From positions 1-41,070 of the forward strand of contig JAMLIT010000033.1 in the NCBI GenBank assembly GCA_023954035.1: a stretch of DNA of 41,070 nucleotides. The letters run 5' to 3'. Numbering within the stretch: position 1 is the stretch's first letter; each line of letters begins with the position of its first letter. Positions 1-9,673 of the stretch are shown piece by piece. The notes beneath the pieces are model-generated. The model saw only the letters and a list, made by a program, of their open reading frames with translations. It searched no databases and was not told the origin of the DNA. A program made the position numbers and the translations under genes. The DNA is from Burkholderiaceae bacterium. GTDB lineage: Bacteria; Pseudomonadota; Gammaproteobacteria; Burkholderiales; Burkholderiaceae_C.

Positions 1-1
1 G

Positions 2-403
2 GGCGGCAAGAACATTTCCCCCGGCAACATCGAGGCCGACCTGATGAACCTGCCGCTGGTGGAGCATGCCGTGGTGGTGGGCGACTCGCGCCATTTCCTT
101 GCGGCGCTGCTGACGTTGAAAGCCGATGTGCTCCGGGATTTTGCACAACAACAGGGCCTGCCGGGAGACCTGCAGGAATGGCGCACCAGCCCCCAGGTGC
201 ACGAAGAACTACAGCGCGGAATCGATGCCGTCAACGCACGGCAGGCGCGCGTGGCGCACATCCGCAGGTTCAGCGTCATCCAGGACGACTTTTCCATCGA
301 CAACGGCTGCCTCACGCCCACGCAAAAAATCCGCCGCAACGTGGTGCAGCGGCAGTTCGCTGCGGAAATCGACGCGCTGTACCGCGACGAGGCGGTGGGT
401 TAA
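2..403 (+). CDS. Long-chain acyl-CoA synthetase (AMP-binding), C-terminal part only
   Basis: Partial gene whose start lies left of the window; 133 residues are visible. The enzyme family activates fatty acids to acyl-CoA through an acyl-adenylate. The frame opens with [11 protein letters not shown], the hinge-region motif of long-chain acyl-CoA ligases, and ends with LTPTQKIRR around visible residues 104-112, where K109 sits at the place of the conserved C-terminal lysine used in adenylation. The part between looks like a normal C-terminal lid domain. The gene converges on lgt: the two stop codons share the palindrome TTAA, so the genes overlap by four bases. Family assignment is firm; chain-length specificity and a FadD-versus-eukaryote-like subtype cannot be decided from this fragment. 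Confidence 0.85.
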   Translation, partial: GGKNISPGNIEADLMNLPLVEHAVVVGDSRHFLAALLTLKADVLRDFAQQQGLPGDLQEWRTSPQVHEELQRGIDAVNARQARVAHIRRFSVIQDDFSIDNGCLTPTQKIRRNVVQRQFAAEIDALYRDEAVG

Positions 404-1218
404 GCCTTTGCCGCCGCCTGGCGACCGCTGTAGACCCACAGCCCGATGCCAGCCAAGACCATGGGCACGCACAGCCACTGCCCCATGCTCATGCCCAGCG
501 ACAGCAGGCCGAGGTAGCTGTCGGGTTCGCGGAAATATTCGGCCGCAAAGCGCAGCACGCCGTAGCCGATGAGGAAGGCCGCTGCCACCCGGCCGCGCGG
601 CCGCTCGTGCCGCGCAAACAGCCACAGCAGCACGAACAGCAGCAGGCCTTCGAGCAGGAACTGGTAGATCTGCGAGGGGTGGCGTGGCAGCATGGAGCCG
701 CTTTGCGGGAACACCATGCCCCAGGGCAAATCGGGGCTGGAAAAGCGCCCCCAGAGTTCGCCATTGATGAAGTTGCCAATCCGCCCCGCCGCCAAGCCAG
801 TGGGAACGCAGGGTGCAACGAAGTCGGCCACTTCCAGCCAAGGGCGCTTGCGCGAATGGGCGAACCAGACCATCGAGGCAATCACGCCCAGCAAGCCGCC
901 ATGAAAGCTCATGCCGCCCTGCCAGATGGCAAAAATCTCCAGCGGGTGGCTGGCGTAGTAGCCTGGCTTGTAAAACAGGCAGTAACCCAGGCGCCCGCCC
1001 AGCACGACACCGACGACGCCCAGAAACAGGATGTCTTCCACGTCCTTGCGCGTCCAGGCGCGCGTGCCGGTCATCGAAGCAAAGGGCTCATGGCGCAGCC
1101 GCAGCGTGCCTAGCCACATAAACAAGCCGAACGCGGCAAGGTAGGTCAGGCCGTACCAATGAATGGCGATCGGACCGAGTTGCAGCGCAACGGGGTCAAT
1201 GTGTGGGTAGGTCAGCAT
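400..1218 (-). CDS. lgt: Prolipoprotein diacylglyceryl transferase Lgt
   Basis: Inner-membrane enzyme that transfers diacylglycerol from phosphatidylglycerol to the lipobox cysteine of prolipoproteins, the first step of lipoprotein maturation. The 272-residue protein has about seven hydrophobic segments, the HGG motif at residues 106-108 and the Lgt signature [14 protein letters not shown] at 145-158, including the arginine known to be essential in E. coli. Length is normal for the family. The ATG at 1218 is the natural start. It lies downstream of ilvD on the same strand, separated by about 105 bases that contain a long-hairpin repeat, so co-transcription with ilvD is possible but uncertain. 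The 3' end overlaps the convergent acyl-CoA ligase by four bases. Confidence 0.97.
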   Translation of the reverse strand: MLTYPHIDPVALQLGPIAIHWYGLTYLAAFGLFMWLGTLRLRHEPFASMTGTRAWTRKDVEDILFLGVVGVVLGGRLGYCLFYKPGYYASHPLEIFAIWQGGMSFHGGLLGVIASMVWFAHSRKRPWLEVADFVAPCVPTGLAAGRIGNFINGELWGRFSSPDLPWGMVFPQSGSMLPRHPSQIYQFLLEGLLLFVLLWLFARHERPRGRVAAAFLIGYGVLRFAAEYFREPDSYLGLLSLGMSMGQWLCVPMVLAGIGLWVYSGRQAAAKA

Positions 1219-1249
1219 AGTGAGCGGAGCATACCGCGAAAAATGTAGT

Positions 1250-1298
1250 TAAATTGGCTGCTAGCGCTTATGAGATAAGCGCCAGCAGCTATTTATTT
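1250..1298 (+). repeat. Intergenic repeat, copy 1 (TAGCGCTTAT family)
   Basis: First of five related copies in this window. It contains TAGCGCTTAT followed by AAGCGC and AGCAGCTAT. Bases 1257-1289 form a near-perfect hairpin with about 15 paired bases and a three-base loop (GAG), one mismatch in the stem. It lies between ilvD and lgt, both leftward, where it could form an RNA structure between the two coding regions. The other copies are near 9609, 18756, 20885 and 32122. Confidence 0.8.
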
Positions 1299-1323
1299 GG
1301 GAGCAATCGAGCGTTTTGGGCGC

Positions 1324-3183
1324 TCAATCTTCCAGCAACGACAGGTCGCGCACCGCGCCCTTGTCGGCCGACATCACCAGCTTGGCATAGGCCTTGAGCG
1401 CGCTGGAGACCTTGCGGGGCCGCGGCTGGGCCGGCTTCCAGCCCTTGGCGTCCTGCTCGGCACGGCGCCTGGCCAGTTCGTCGCCCGATACCAGTACGTT
1501 GATGCTGCGGTTCGGAATGTCAATACGAATGCGGTCGCCCGTGCGCACCAGGCCAATGGCGCCACCGGCCGCCGCTTCCGGCGAGCAGTGGCCAATGGAC
1601 AGGCCGGAGGTGCCGCCGGAGAACCGCCCATCGGTCAGCAACGCGCAGGCCTTGCCCAGGCCCTTGGACTTGATGTAGCTCGTGGGATAGAGCATCTCCT
1701 GCATGCCGGGGCCGCCCTTGGGGCCTTCGTAGCGGACCACGACCACGTCTCCGGCCTTGACCTTGTCGTCCAGGATGTGGGCCACGGCTTCGTCCTGCGA
1801 CTCGACCACATGCGCCGGGCCCTCGAACACCAGCAGCGCATCGTCCACGCCCGCCGTCTTGACCACGCAGCCGTTCAGGGCGATGTTGCCGGTCAGCACG
1901 GCCAGCCCTCCTTCTTGCGAGAAGGCATGCTCGCCCGAGCGAATGCAACCCTGGGCGCGGTCCAGATCCAGGCTGGGCCAGCGGGCGTTCTGGCTGAAGG
2001 CCACTTGGGTAGGAATACCGCCTGGACCGGCCAGGTAGAAGGTTTTGACCGCATCCGACGGGTTGCGGGCAATGTCCCATTCGTCCAGCGCGTCTTTCAT
2101 GGTCTTTGCATGCACCGTCGATGTGTCGGTATGCAGCTTGCCGGCGCGATCCAGCTCGCCCAGGATGGCCATGATGCCGCCAGCGCGGTGCACATCTTCG
2201 ACGTGGTACTTGTCGGTGTTGGGCGCCACTTTGCACAGTTGTGGCACGGCGCGCGAGAGTCGGTCGATGTCCGCCATCGTGAAATCGATTTCCGCCTCCT
2301 GGGCGATGGCGAGGATGTGCAGGATGGTGTTGGTCGAGCCGCCCATGGCGATGTCCAGTGCCATGGCATTCTCAAACGCCTTGAACCCCATGGAGCGCGG
2401 CAGCACGCTGGCGTCATCATCCTGGTAATAGCGTTTGCACAGGTCGACGACCAAACGGCCGGCGCGCTTGAACAACTCCTCGCGGTCGGCGTGCGTGGCC
2501 ACCAAGGTGCCGTTGCCTGGGAGCGAGAGCCCCAGCGCCTCCGTCAGGCAGTTCATCGAATTGGCGGTAAACATGCCCGAGCACGAACCGCAGGTGGGGC
2601 ACGCCGAGCGCTCCACTTCGGCCAGATCGGCAGCGGACACCTTGTCGTCCGCCGCCATCACCATGGCGTCGATCAGGTCGAGCTTTCTGACCGTGATCGA
2701 ACGGGTCGCGGGCGTGGCCGACTGCACCTTGCCCGCTTCCATCGGGCCGCCGGAGACAAACACCACGGGGATGTTGAGCCGCATGGCGGCCATCAGCATG
2801 CCGGGGGTGATCTTGTCGCAGTTGGAGATGCACACCATGGCGTCGGCGCAGTGCGCGTTCACCATGTATTCCACCGAATCGGCAATGATGTCGCGGCTGG
2901 GCAGCGAATACAGCATGCCGTCGTGGCCCATGGCGATGCCATCGTCCACGGCAATGGTGTTGAACTCCTTGGCGACGCCACCCGCCGCCTCGATTTCGCG
3001 CGCCACCAGCTGGCCCAGGTCTTTCAGGTGAACATGGCCGGGCACGAACTGGGTAAAGGAATTGACCACGGCGACGATGGGTTTCTGAAAATCATCGTCT
3101 TTCATGCCGGTGGCACGCCACAGGGCGCGGGCACCGGCCATGTTGCGGCCGGCGGTGGAAGTCTTGGAGCGGTAAGCGGGCAT
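1324..3183 (-). CDS. ilvD: Dihydroxy-acid dehydratase, E. coli IlvD type
   Basis: Dehydrates 2,3-dihydroxy-3-methylbutanoate and its isoleucine-pathway homologue to 2-oxo acids in branched-chain amino acid and pantothenate synthesis. The 619-residue protein matches E. coli IlvD (616 residues) almost throughout. It begins [10 protein letters not shown], which fixes the start at 3183 although the frame stays open upstream. Cluster cysteines are visible at C122 ([10 protein letters not shown]) and C195/C198/C201 ([11 protein letters not shown]). There is no cysteine in the NSFTQF segment near residue 43, as in the oxygen-sensitive [4Fe-4S] subtype. It is divergent from a second DHAD that starts 118 bases away. 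Cluster type is inferred from the cysteine pattern. Confidence 0.95.
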   Translation of the reverse strand: MPAYRSKTSTAGRNMAGARALWRATGMKDDDFQKPIVAVVNSFTQFVPGHVHLKDLGQLVAREIEAAGGVAKEFNTIAVDDGIAMGHDGMLYSLPSRDIIADSVEYMVNAHCADAMVCISNCDKITPGMLMAAMRLNIPVVFVSGGPMEAGKVQSATPATRSITVRKLDLIDAMVMAADDKVSAADLAEVERSACPTCGSCSGMFTANSMNCLTEALGLSLPGNGTLVATHADREELFKRAGRLVVDLCKRYYQDDDASVLPRSMGFKAFENAMALDIAMGGSTNTILHILAIAQEAEIDFTMADIDRLSRAVPQLCKVAPNTDKYHVEDVHRAGGIMAILGELDRAGKLHTDTSTVHAKTMKDALDEWDIARNPSDAVKTFYLAGPGGIPTQVAFSQNARWPSLDLDRAQGCIRSGEHAFSQEGGLAVLTGNIALNGCVVKTAGVDDALLVFEGPAHVVESQDEAVAHILDDKVKAGDVVVVRYEGPKGGPGMQEMLYPTSYIKSKGLGKACALLTDGRFSGGTSGLSIGHCSPEAAAGGAIGLVRTGDRIRIDIPNRSINVLVSGDELARRRAEQDAKGWKPAQPRPRKVSSALKAYAKLVMSADKGAVRDLSLLED

Positions 3184-3301
3184 CGTTGCGTCGAGGAAAT
3201 GGTTACTCTTGGGTCGCGTTGAATTATCCCCCAGCGATATGCCAAGCTTGCCCAGCGCCTGCTTGTGCAGACGCAGGCCCCCTCCAAAGCAAAGGCACCC
3301 C

Positions 3302-5008
3302 ATGAGCGACAACAAGGTCATTCCCATCCGTCCCGTGAACGAACGCAGCGCCCACATCACCCAAGGCAAGTCGCGGGCACCGAACCGTTCCATGTACTAC
3401 GCCATGGGCTACCAGGAGTCCGATTTCTCCAAACCCATGGTGGGCGTTGCCAACGGCCACAGCACCATCACACCGTGCAATTCGGGCCTGCAAAAGCTGG
3501 CCGATGCCGCCATCGAAGGCATCGAGGAAGCCGGCGGCAACGCCCAAGTCTTTGGCACACCCACCATTTCGGACGGAATGGCCATGGGCACCGAGGGCAT
3601 GAAATACAGCCTGGTCAGCCGAGAAGTCATCAGCGACTGCATCGAGACCTGTGTGCAGGGCCAGTGGATGGACGGCGTCGTGGTCATTGGCGGCTGCGAC
3701 AAGAACATGCCCGGCGGTCTGATGGGCATGTTGCGTGCCAATGTGCCCGCCATTTACGTCTATGGCGGCACCATTCTTCCGGGGCGCTACCAGGGCAAGG
3801 ACCTGAACATCGTCAGCGTCTTCGAGGCCGTGGGCGAAAACGCCGCCGGCAAGCTCAGTGACCACGATTTGCATGAGATCGAAAAGCGGGCCATCCCCGG
3901 CACCGGCTCCTGTGGCGGCATGTATACGGCCAACACCATGTCGAGCGCTTTCGAAGCCCTGGGCATCAGCCTGCCCTACTCGTCCACCATGGCCAACCCG
4001 CACGACGAAAAGAAGAATTCGGCCAGGGAATCGGCGCGCGTGCTGATCGAGGCGATCAAGAAAGACATCAAGCCGCGCGACATCGTGACGCGCAAGAGCA
4101 TCGAGAACGCGGTCGCCGTCATCATGGCAATCGGCGGCTCGACCAATGCCGTGCTGCACTTTCTCGCCATCGCGCACGCGGCCGAGGTGGAATGGACCAT
4201 CGACGATTTTGAGCGCGTGCGCACGAGAACACCCGTGCTCTGCGATCTCAAGCCCAGCGGGCAGTACCTGGCGGTGGATTTGCACCAGGCCGGCGGCATT
4301 CCGCAGGTCATGAAGATGCTGCTGAATGCGGGCTTGCTGCACGGCGACTGCCTGACCATCACTGGCCAGACCATTGCCGAAGTGCTGAAGGATGTGCCCG
4401 ACGCACCGCGCGCAGACCAGAACGTCATTCGTCCCATCGACCAACCCCTGTACGCACAGGGCCACTTGGCCATCCTGAAAGGCAACCTGAGCCCCGAAGG
4501 CGCGGTAGCCAAGATCACCGGCCTGAAAAACCCCGTGATCACCGGACCTGCACGGGTGTTTGACGACGAACAATCGGCCTTGCAGGCGATTTTGGACGGC
4601 AAGATCGTCCCCGGCGACGTCATGGTACTGCGCTACCTCGGCCCCAAAGGCGGGCCCGGCATGCCGGAGATGCTGGCACCGACCGGCGCGCTGATCGGCG
4701 CGGGCCTGGGCGAAAGCGTCGGTCTGATCACCGACGGGCGCTTTTCTGGTGGTACCTGGGGCATGGTGGTGGGCCACGTGGCGCCCGAGGCTGCCGCCGG
4801 CGGCACCATCGCTCTGGTCCAGGAAGGCGATTCGATCACCATTGATGCGCGCACGCTGGTGCTCGAACTGCATGTACCCGATGCCGACATCGCCCAGCGC
4901 CGCGCCGCCTGGAGCGCCCCTGCCCCCCGCTACACCCGTGGCGTGCAGGCCAAATTCGCGTTCAACGCGTCAAGCGCCAGCAAGGGGGCGGTGCTGGACA
5001 ATTACTGA
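3302..5008 (+). CDS. ilvD: Second dihydroxy-acid dehydratase, short [2Fe-2S]-like subtype
   Basis: A 568-residue IlvD/Edd-family dehydratase for the same branched-chain step as its neighbour, only distantly similar to it. Three cysteines sit where the [2Fe-2S] subtype keeps its ligands: C59 (TITPCNSG), C132 ([10 protein letters not shown]) and C204 ([11 protein letters not shown]). The C-terminal catalytic region [11 protein letters not shown] is intact. The start at 3302 gives the usual MSDNK... N-terminus with an AAAGG ribosome site; the frame extends upstream without support. It is divergently arranged with the IlvD-type gene, sharing a 118-base regulatory gap. Some relatives act on sugar acids, so a role outside amino-acid synthesis cannot be excluded, but overall similarity favours DHAD. 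Confidence 0.92.
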   Translation: MSDNKVIPIRPVNERSAHITQGKSRAPNRSMYYAMGYQESDFSKPMVGVANGHSTITPCNSGLQKLADAAIEGIEEAGGNAQVFGTPTISDGMAMGTEGMKYSLVSREVISDCIETCVQGQWMDGVVVIGGCDKNMPGGLMGMLRANVPAIYVYGGTILPGRYQGKDLNIVSVFEAVGENAAGKLSDHDLHEIEKRAIPGTGSCGGMYTANTMSSAFEALGISLPYSSTMANPHDEKKNSARESARVLIEAIKKDIKPRDIVTRKSIENAVAVIMAIGGSTNAVLHFLAIAHAAEVEWTIDDFERVRTRTPVLCDLKPSGQYLAVDLHQAGGIPQVMKMLLNAGLLHGDCLTITGQTIAEVLKDVPDAPRADQNVIRPIDQPLYAQGHLAILKGNLSPEGAVAKITGLKNPVITGPARVFDDEQSALQAILDGKIVPGDVMVLRYLGPKGGPGMPEMLAPTGALIGAGLGESVGLITDGRFSGGTWGMVVGHVAPEAAAGGTIALVQEGDSITIDARTLVLELHVPDADIAQRRAAWSAPAPRYTRGVQAKFAFNASSASKGAVLDNY

Positions 5009-5024
5009 ATTGCGAGCCATCCAT

Positions 5025-5055
5025 GAAAAAAGCGCCCCAAACGGCGAAGGCGCTT
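5025..5055 (-). terminator. Intrinsic terminator of the small Trp-rich gene
   Basis: On the minus strand, AAGCGCC pairs with GGCGCTT around a 12-base loop and is followed by six T residues. It lies just downstream of the leftward gene ending at 5078 and just after the rightward DHAD stop at 5008, so it may also slow transcripts arriving from the left. Confidence 0.7.
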
Positions 5056-5077
5056 GTTTCCTGGCGAGAGTGCACCG

Positions 5078-5320
5078 TCACCGTGGCCTGCGCGGGCGCA
5101 TGCCCAAGGCCTCTTTCTGGCGGTCGATGCGGTCCTGCTTGCGCTGGTCCATTTTTTCCATGGCTTTGCGTTTCGTATAGCCCGTACTGTCAGCCCATGC
5201 CCACCATAGAAGCGTTACAGCAAAGGGCGACAGAACCCACCACCAGGACCATGTGGCAACCGGGCCGATTTCGAGGTACTTCAAGAGGCAAAGAAGAATG
5301 CCGAGGCCAAGCGTGTACAT
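5078..5320 (-). CDS. Small Trp-rich membrane protein (TIGR04438-like)
   Basis: An 80-residue protein with two hydrophobic segments in the first 45 residues, a tryptophan cluster (WSWWW, then LLWWAWADS) and a charged tail rich in K, R, D and E. This layout matches the betaproteobacterial small Trp-rich protein family, whose function is unknown. The start is taken as the ATG at 5320, preceded by GAGG at good spacing; an in-frame TTG twelve bases upstream is less likely. It is transcribed alone, with its own terminator at 5025-5055, and is divergent from the cytochrome c gene. Confidence 0.75.
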   Translation of the reverse strand: MYTLGLGILLCLLKYLEIGPVATWSWWWVLSPFAVTLLWWAWADSTGYTKRKAMEKMDQRKQDRIDRQKEALGMRPRRPR

Positions 5321-5418
5321 GATGTTCCTCAATAATGCAGACTGTATTCCCCATTGACAGCGATCGAGTCATTACAATCCACGTTGCAGCAATGTAACCC
5401 AACAAAGGAACCACCACC

Positions 5419-5727
5419 ATGATGAAACGCACCCTGCTTGCTTTCGCACTCACCCTGACCGTTGCCGGTCCGGCCATGGCCAACGAGGCACTTGCCAAAT
5501 CGAAGAATTGCATGGCCTGCCATGCGGTCGACAAAAAAGTGGTCGGCCCCGCCTACAAGGACGTGGCCAAGAAGTTCGCTGGCCAAAAGGACGCAGTGGA
5601 CATGCTGGCCGGAAAAATCATGAAGGGCAGCCAGGGCGTCTGGGGCCCCGTGCCCATGCCTGCGAACACGCAGGTCAGCGCCGCCGAAGCCAAGGAACTG
5701 GCTACCTGGGTGATGTCGCTGAAATAA
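5419..5727 (+). CDS. Class I cytochrome c (c551/c552 type), periplasmic
   Basis: A small monohaem electron carrier of 102 residues, or about 81 after signal removal. The Sec signal runs to A21 (cleavage at AMA-NEA). The haem site CMACH is at residues 31-35 and the distal ligand methionine is probably M80 in GPVPMP. The pattern [20 protein letters not shown] is typical of soluble cytochromes c551/c552 that feed terminal oxidases or denitrification enzymes. A strong ribosome site (AAAGGA) precedes MMKR; either methionine could be used. It is monocistronic, closed by a strong terminator at 5765-5803. The redox partner is not evident from the neighbours. Confidence 0.93.
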   Translation: MMKRTLLAFALTLTVAGPAMANEALAKSKNCMACHAVDKKVVGPAYKDVAKKFAGQKDAVDMLAGKIMKGSQGVWGPVPMPANTQVSAAEAKELATWVMSLK

Positions 5728-5764
5728 ATGCGCGACCGCGCCCGAGGGCGCGTCCAATTGCGGC

Positions 5765-5803
5765 ACGGCCGCCCTGTTTGCGCAGGGCGGCCGTCTTGTT
5801 TTT
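5765..5803 (+). terminator. Strong rho-independent terminator after cytochrome c
   Basis: A perfect 12-base-pair stem (ACGGCCGCCCTG with its complement) closes a six-base loop and is followed by CTTGTTTTT. It lies 38 bases past the cytochrome c stop codon. Confidence 0.93.
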
Positions 5804-5820
5804 GTGCTTCTTGTTCTGTG

Positions 5821-6285
5821 CTATTCGAGCACGCGCCGCCGCGTCTGCAATTGGTTTTCCAGCTGCCCCCAATACGCGGCCGTCGTGTTGTCCGACTCGT
5901 TGGCACGGGCCAGCAGGCGCGATTCCAGCGTTTCAATGCGCTCCATCAGCGCGGCGTGGCTTTGCTGGCTCTGTGTTTGCAAGAACGCCTTCATTTCCGT
6001 AAAGCGCGAGGCTTCGGCCTTGTCGGCCAGTTCGCGCTGCACCTGCATTTCCTTTCCATGCCGCCGCGTTTCCATCAGCACCGAGCCTTGGAGCCACAGC
6101 ACATACGCCAAAGCAAATGCGGCAAGCAAAGCGGTCAATGCCAGCATGACGACACCCAGGGGTGCCTCCACCGTCGCCAAGCCCAACGACATGGGGACCG
6201 CCGTGGCCAGTGCATTCCAGTTCAACACGGCGAGCGCGGCAATGGCCGCCACCGTCAAGGTCAACAAGAGAGATCGGAGATTCAT
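5821..6285 (-). CDS. LapA-like membrane protein with C-terminal coiled coil
   Basis: A 154-residue protein with two transmembrane helices (about residues 4-26 and 42-66) followed by a charged, probably coiled-coil tail with heptad-like E/L/R spacing. The first 70 residues resemble the LapA/DUF1049 domain (NWNALATAVPMSLGL, then a second helix), a domain found in inner-membrane proteins linked to lipopolysaccharide assembly. The tail is longer than in E. coli LapA. ATG at 6285 has GAGG upstream. It converges on the cytochrome c gene. A direct role in LPS assembly is inference only; no lapB-type partner is present here. Confidence 0.6.
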   Translation of the reverse strand: MNLRSLLLTLTVAAIAALAVLNWNALATAVPMSLGLATVEAPLGVVMLALTALLAAFALAYVLWLQGSVLMETRRHGKEMQVQRELADKAEASRFTEMKAFLQTQSQQSHAALMERIETLESRLLARANESDNTTAAYWGQLENQLQTRRRVLE

Positions 6286-6518
6286 GGGGTCCTCGCAGTC
6301 GTCTTCAGGAGATGCGCACGCCCAGCCGCGTGGTAGCGAGGTTGTACCCGATTCGTGCGGATGTCAGGCACTTTCTCGGGTTATCGCGTCAATTTCCTAC
6401 AGACGACGGCGGCTCGACCCGCCGATTTCAGCCAATTGATTCAGGCAAGTCCGGTTTTGTGCCCACGTCACGCCGCTGCGCGACATGAGTGTCCCCAAAC
6501 CCGCAAGCGCTTCGCGCT

Positions 6519-6550
6519 GGCGCCTTGCGGCGCCTTCTGGATCAATTGAT
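6519..6550 (-). terminator. Hairpin and palindrome at the end of acs (weak candidate)
   Basis: GGCGCC-TTGC-GGCGCC at 6519-6534 forms a six-base-pair hairpin just past the acs stop, without a T tract. The ten-base palindrome ATCAATTGAT at 6541-6550 overlaps the acs stop codon itself. Either may help 3'-end formation; neither is a canonical terminator. The rest of 6286-6518 shows nothing I can name. Confidence 0.3.
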
Positions 6551-8539
6551 CTCCGACAATTGATTGAGAATTGCGGGGTTTTCCAGCGTGCTGGTGTCCT
6601 GGGTGATGGCTTCGCCCTTGGCTATGGAGCGCAGCAGGCGGCGCATGATCTTTCCGCTGCGGGTCTTGGGCAGGTTGTCGCCGAAGCGGATGTCCTTGGG
6701 CTTGGCGATGGGGCCGATCTCCTTGGCCACCCAGTCGCGCAGTTCCTTGGCGATCTGCTTGGCTTCCTCGCCTGTGGGGCGGCTGCGCTTCAAAACCACG
6801 AAGGCGCAGATGGCCTCGCCCGTGACATCGTCGGGACGCCCGACCACGGCGGCCTCGGCCACCAGGTCGGTCTTGGCCACCAGGGCGGATTCGATTTCCA
6901 TGGTGCCCATGCGGTGACCCGAGACATTGAGCACGTCGTCGATGCGGCCGGTGATACGGAAATAGCCCCGATCGGCGCTGCGCACCGCACCGTCACCTGC
7001 GAGGTAGATCTTGCCCCCCATCTCGTCCGGGAAGTAACTCTTCTTGAAGCGCTCCGGGTCACCCCAGATGGTGCGGATCATGCTTGGCCAGGGACGCTTG
7101 ATGACCAGCATTCCGCCCGAGCCGTTGGGAATGTCGTTGCCCGTTTCGTCCACGATGGCGGCCATGATGCCAGGCAGCGGCAGCGTGCAGCTGCCGGGCA
7201 CCAGCGGCGTCGCACCGGGCAGCGGCGTGATGACGTGACCGCCGTTTTCGGTCTGCCAGAAGGTGTCCACCACCGGGCAGCGCTCGCCACCGACGTTCTT
7301 GTAGTACCACATCCAGGCTTCGGGGTTGATGGGCTCGCCGACGCTGCCAAGGATGCGCAGACTGGAGAGGTCCGAGCGCTCCGGGTGCACGGCCGGATCG
7401 GATTCAGCTGCCTTGATGAGCGAGCGGATGGCCGTGGGCGCGGTGTAGAACACTGTGCACTTGTGGCGCTCGATCATCTGCCAGAAGCGGCCGGCGTTCG
7501 GGTAGGTGGGGATACCTTCAAAAATGATCTGCGTAGCACCTGCGGCCAAGGGGCCATAGGCCACATAGGTATGGCCGGTGATCCAGCCGATATCGGCCGT
7601 ACACCAGAACACGTCGTCCGGCCGGATGTCGAAAGTCCACTCCATGGTGGTCTTGGCCCACATCAGATAGCCCGCCGTGCTGTGCTGCACTCCCTTGGGT
7701 TTGCCGGTGGACCCCGAGGTGTACAGAATGAACAGCGGGTGCTCGGCGCCCACGGCGACCGGCTCGCAGTCGCTCGATTGCCCTTGCATCGCCTGGCTGA
7801 AGCTCAGGTCGCGGCCCGCCACCATGTGGCAGGCGCTCTTGGTGCGCTCGTAAACCAGCACGTGGCGCACTTTCTCGCAGCCGCCCATGGCAAGCGCCTC
7901 GTCGATGATGGCCTTGAGCGGCAATTCCTTGCCGCCGCGCAATTGGGCGTTGGCCGTGATGACGACGCTGGCGCCCACGTCGATCACGCGCTCGTGCACC
8001 GCCTTGGCCGAAAACCCGCCAAAGACCACGCTGTGGATCGCGCCCAGACGCGCGCAGGCCTGCATGGCGACAACGCCCTCGATGGTCATGGGCATGTAGA
8101 TGAGAACCCGATCGCCTTTGCTCACCCCCAGGGCCTTGAGCGCATTGGCAAAGCGGCTCACGCGGGCCAGCAGCTCCTTGTAGCTGACGCGGGTGACCGA
8201 GCCGTCGTCGGCTTCAAAAATGATGGCGGTCTTGTCCTCGGCAGGCGTGCCGATGTGGCGATCGAGGCAGTTGGCCGACGCGTTGAGCTCTCCGTCGGCA
8301 TACCATTTGTAGAACGGAGGGTTGGATTCGTCCAGGATCTGCGTGAACGGCTTGGTCCACTGCAGATGCTCGCGCCCCAGGCGTGCCCAGAAGCCCTCGT
8401 AGTCGGCTGCGGCTTCGGCGCACAAGGCCTCATACGCGGCCATGCCCGAAATGCGCGCGGCCTTCACTGCCTCCTCACTGGGAGGAAACACACGGTTCTC
8501 GACGAGAGTGGATTCAATGGCAGACGAAGGCGCGCTCAT
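6542..8539 (-). CDS. acs: Acetyl-CoA synthetase
   Basis: Converts acetate, ATP and CoA to acetyl-CoA through acetyl-adenylate. The 665-residue protein carries the phosphate-binding loop [11 protein letters not shown] at 273-283, the acetate-pocket region [10 protein letters not shown], and the C-terminal [12 protein letters not shown] in which K630 corresponds to the regulatory acetylated lysine of Salmonella Acs (K609). The pocket has F where many Acs proteins have the first W of WWQTETGG; the second W, which limits acyl length, is kept. Start at 8539 has GGAG eight bases upstream; 18 further in-frame codons upstream lack such a site. It is probably monocistronic. Acetate is the likely substrate, with propionate as a side activity. 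Confidence 0.95.
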   Translation of the reverse strand: MSAPSSAIESTLVENRVFPPSEEAVKAARISGMAAYEALCAEAAADYEGFWARLGREHLQWTKPFTQILDESNPPFYKWYADGELNASANCLDRHIGTPAEDKTAIIFEADDGSVTRVSYKELLARVSRFANALKALGVSKGDRVLIYMPMTIEGVVAMQACARLGAIHSVVFGGFSAKAVHERVIDVGASVVITANAQLRGGKELPLKAIIDEALAMGGCEKVRHVLVYERTKSACHMVAGRDLSFSQAMQGQSSDCEPVAVGAEHPLFILYTSGSTGKPKGVQHSTAGYLMWAKTTMEWTFDIRPDDVFWCTADIGWITGHTYVAYGPLAAGATQIIFEGIPTYPNAGRFWQMIERHKCTVFYTAPTAIRSLIKAAESDPAVHPERSDLSSLRILGSVGEPINPEAWMWYYKNVGGERCPVVDTFWQTENGGHVITPLPGATPLVPGSCTLPLPGIMAAIVDETGNDIPNGSGGMLVIKRPWPSMIRTIWGDPERFKKSYFPDEMGGKIYLAGDGAVRSADRGYFRITGRIDDVLNVSGHRMGTMEIESALVAKTDLVAEAAVVGRPDDVTGEAICAFVVLKRSRPTGEEAKQIAKELRDWVAKEIGPIAKPKDIRFGDNLPKTRSGKIMRRLLRSIAKGEAITQDTSTLENPAILNQLSEIN

Positions 8540-8607
8540 GGGGGAAGTCTCCTGAATTGAGGGAAAAGCTCCCGCCAATGTCGGCGCTGGCACTTACAAC
8601 GCACTGA

Positions 8608-8624
8608 CGGGCCCTGTGGGCCCG
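8608..8624 (-). terminator. GC hairpin downstream of the nitronate monooxygenase gene
   Basis: CGGGCCC-TGT-GGGCCCG forms a seven-base-pair stem with a three-base loop, starting 12 bases past the stop of the leftward gene ending at 8636. There is no T run, so intrinsic termination is only possible, not shown. Confidence 0.35.
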
Positions 8625-8635
8625 CACGAGCGCCT

Positions 8636-9589
8636 CTACAGGGCCAGGCGTGCGCGGGCTGCCTGGTATTGTGCGCGCAAGCGCTGCACCAGGACAGCGG
8701 TGCTCGTGATCTCGGTGACGGCGCCAATGCCTTGGCCACAGCCCCAGATGTCTTTCCACGCCTTCTTGGCGTCGCCGCCAAAGTTCATCTTGCTCGGATC
8801 GGACTCGGGCAAATGCTCCGGATCCATGCCTGCCGCGCGGATCGACGCAGCAAGGTAGTTCCCGTGCACGCCGGTAAACAGGTTGCTGTAGACGATGTCG
8901 TCCGAACTTCCATCGACGATGGCCTGCTTGTAGGCGTCGCTCGCGCGCGCTTCTTCGGTGGCAATGAAGGCCGAGCCGATGTAGGCAAAATCGGCTCCCA
9001 TGGCCTGGGCGGCCAGCACCGCGTCGCCCGTGGCAATCGCGCCGCTCAAAGCGAGCGGCCCGTCGAACCACTGGCGAATCTCCTGGACCAGCGCGAACGG
9101 GCTCTTGACGCCTGCGTGGCCGCCGGCACCGGCCGCCACCGCAATCAGGCCATCGGCGCCCTTCTCAATCGCCTTGTGCGCGAACTTGTTGTTGATGACG
9201 TCGTGCAGCACGATGCCGCCCCAGCCGTGCACCGCCTGGTTGACGTCTTCGCGCGCGCCCAGGCTGGTAATGACGATCGGCACCTTGTATTTGGCGCAGA
9301 CCTGCATGTCGTGCTCCAGACGGTCGTTGCTCTTGTGGACGATCTGGTTGATGGCGAAGGGCGCTGCCGGCGTTCCGGGGTTGGCCTGGTTGTAGGCGGC
9401 CAGGGTCTCGGTGATCTCGGCCAGCCACTCGTCCAGCTGCTCGGCCGGGCGCGCATTGAGCGCCGGCATCGAACCCACAATGCCGGCCTGGCATTGCGCA
9501 ATAACGAGCTTGGGATTGCTGACGATGAACAGCGGCGCGCCAATGACGGGGAGCGAGCGATTTTGCAAAACAGGTGGGAGCTTGGACAT
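8636..9589 (-). CDS. Nitronate monooxygenase family flavoprotein
   Basis: An FMN-dependent TIM-barrel protein of 317 residues. Members oxidise nitronates (anionic nitroalkanes) or, in relatives, act as enoyl-ACP reductases. Visible landmarks are the N-terminal PVIGAPLF, the phosphate-binding GAGGHAG around residues 154-160 with H158 at the catalytic histidine position, SGAIATGD at 182-189 and GADFAYIGSAF at 198-208. The start is taken as the ATG at 9589; the frame can be opened with a TTG nine bases earlier. No good ribosome site is seen because repeat copy 2 fills the 84 bases upstream. It follows the acyl-CoA dehydrogenase on the same strand. The physiological substrate is unknown. Confidence 0.85.
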   Translation of the reverse strand: MSKLPPVLQNRSLPVIGAPLFIVSNPKLVIAQCQAGIVGSMPALNARPAEQLDEWLAEITETLAAYNQANPGTPAAPFAINQIVHKSNDRLEHDMQVCAKYKVPIVITSLGAREDVNQAVHGWGGIVLHDVINNKFAHKAIEKGADGLIAVAAGAGGHAGVKSPFALVQEIRQWFDGPLALSGAIATGDAVLAAQAMGADFAYIGSAFIATEEARASDAYKQAIVDGSSDDIVYSNLFTGVHGNYLAASIRAAGMDPEHLPESDPSKMNFGGDAKKAWKDIWGCGQGIGAVTEITSTAVLVQRLRAQYQAARARLAL

Positions 9590-9608
9590 GGCACTCAAAA
9601 ATTTGATT

Positions 9609-9663
9609 AAAAACAGGCTCTAGCGCTTATCCAGCAAGCGCTAAATGCTATTAATTAAATAGC
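9609..9663 (+). repeat. Intergenic repeat, copy 2
   Basis: Contains CTAGCGCTTAT and AAGCGCTAAATGCTAT, with the inner dyad AGCGCTT/AAGCGCT (seven base pairs around seven bases). It fills nearly the whole gap between the acyl-CoA dehydrogenase stop and the nitronate monooxygenase start, so on the leftward transcript it lies in the leader of the downstream gene. Confidence 0.75.
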
Positions 9664-9673
9664 AATACCCGGT

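Noticed and set aside
1297-3222. Very long open frame (about 640 codons) opposite ilvD
   Set aside because: It lies wholly antisense to an unmistakable IlvD, is rich in His/Gly/Arg/Val as expected from GC-rich shadow frames, and shows no known motif.
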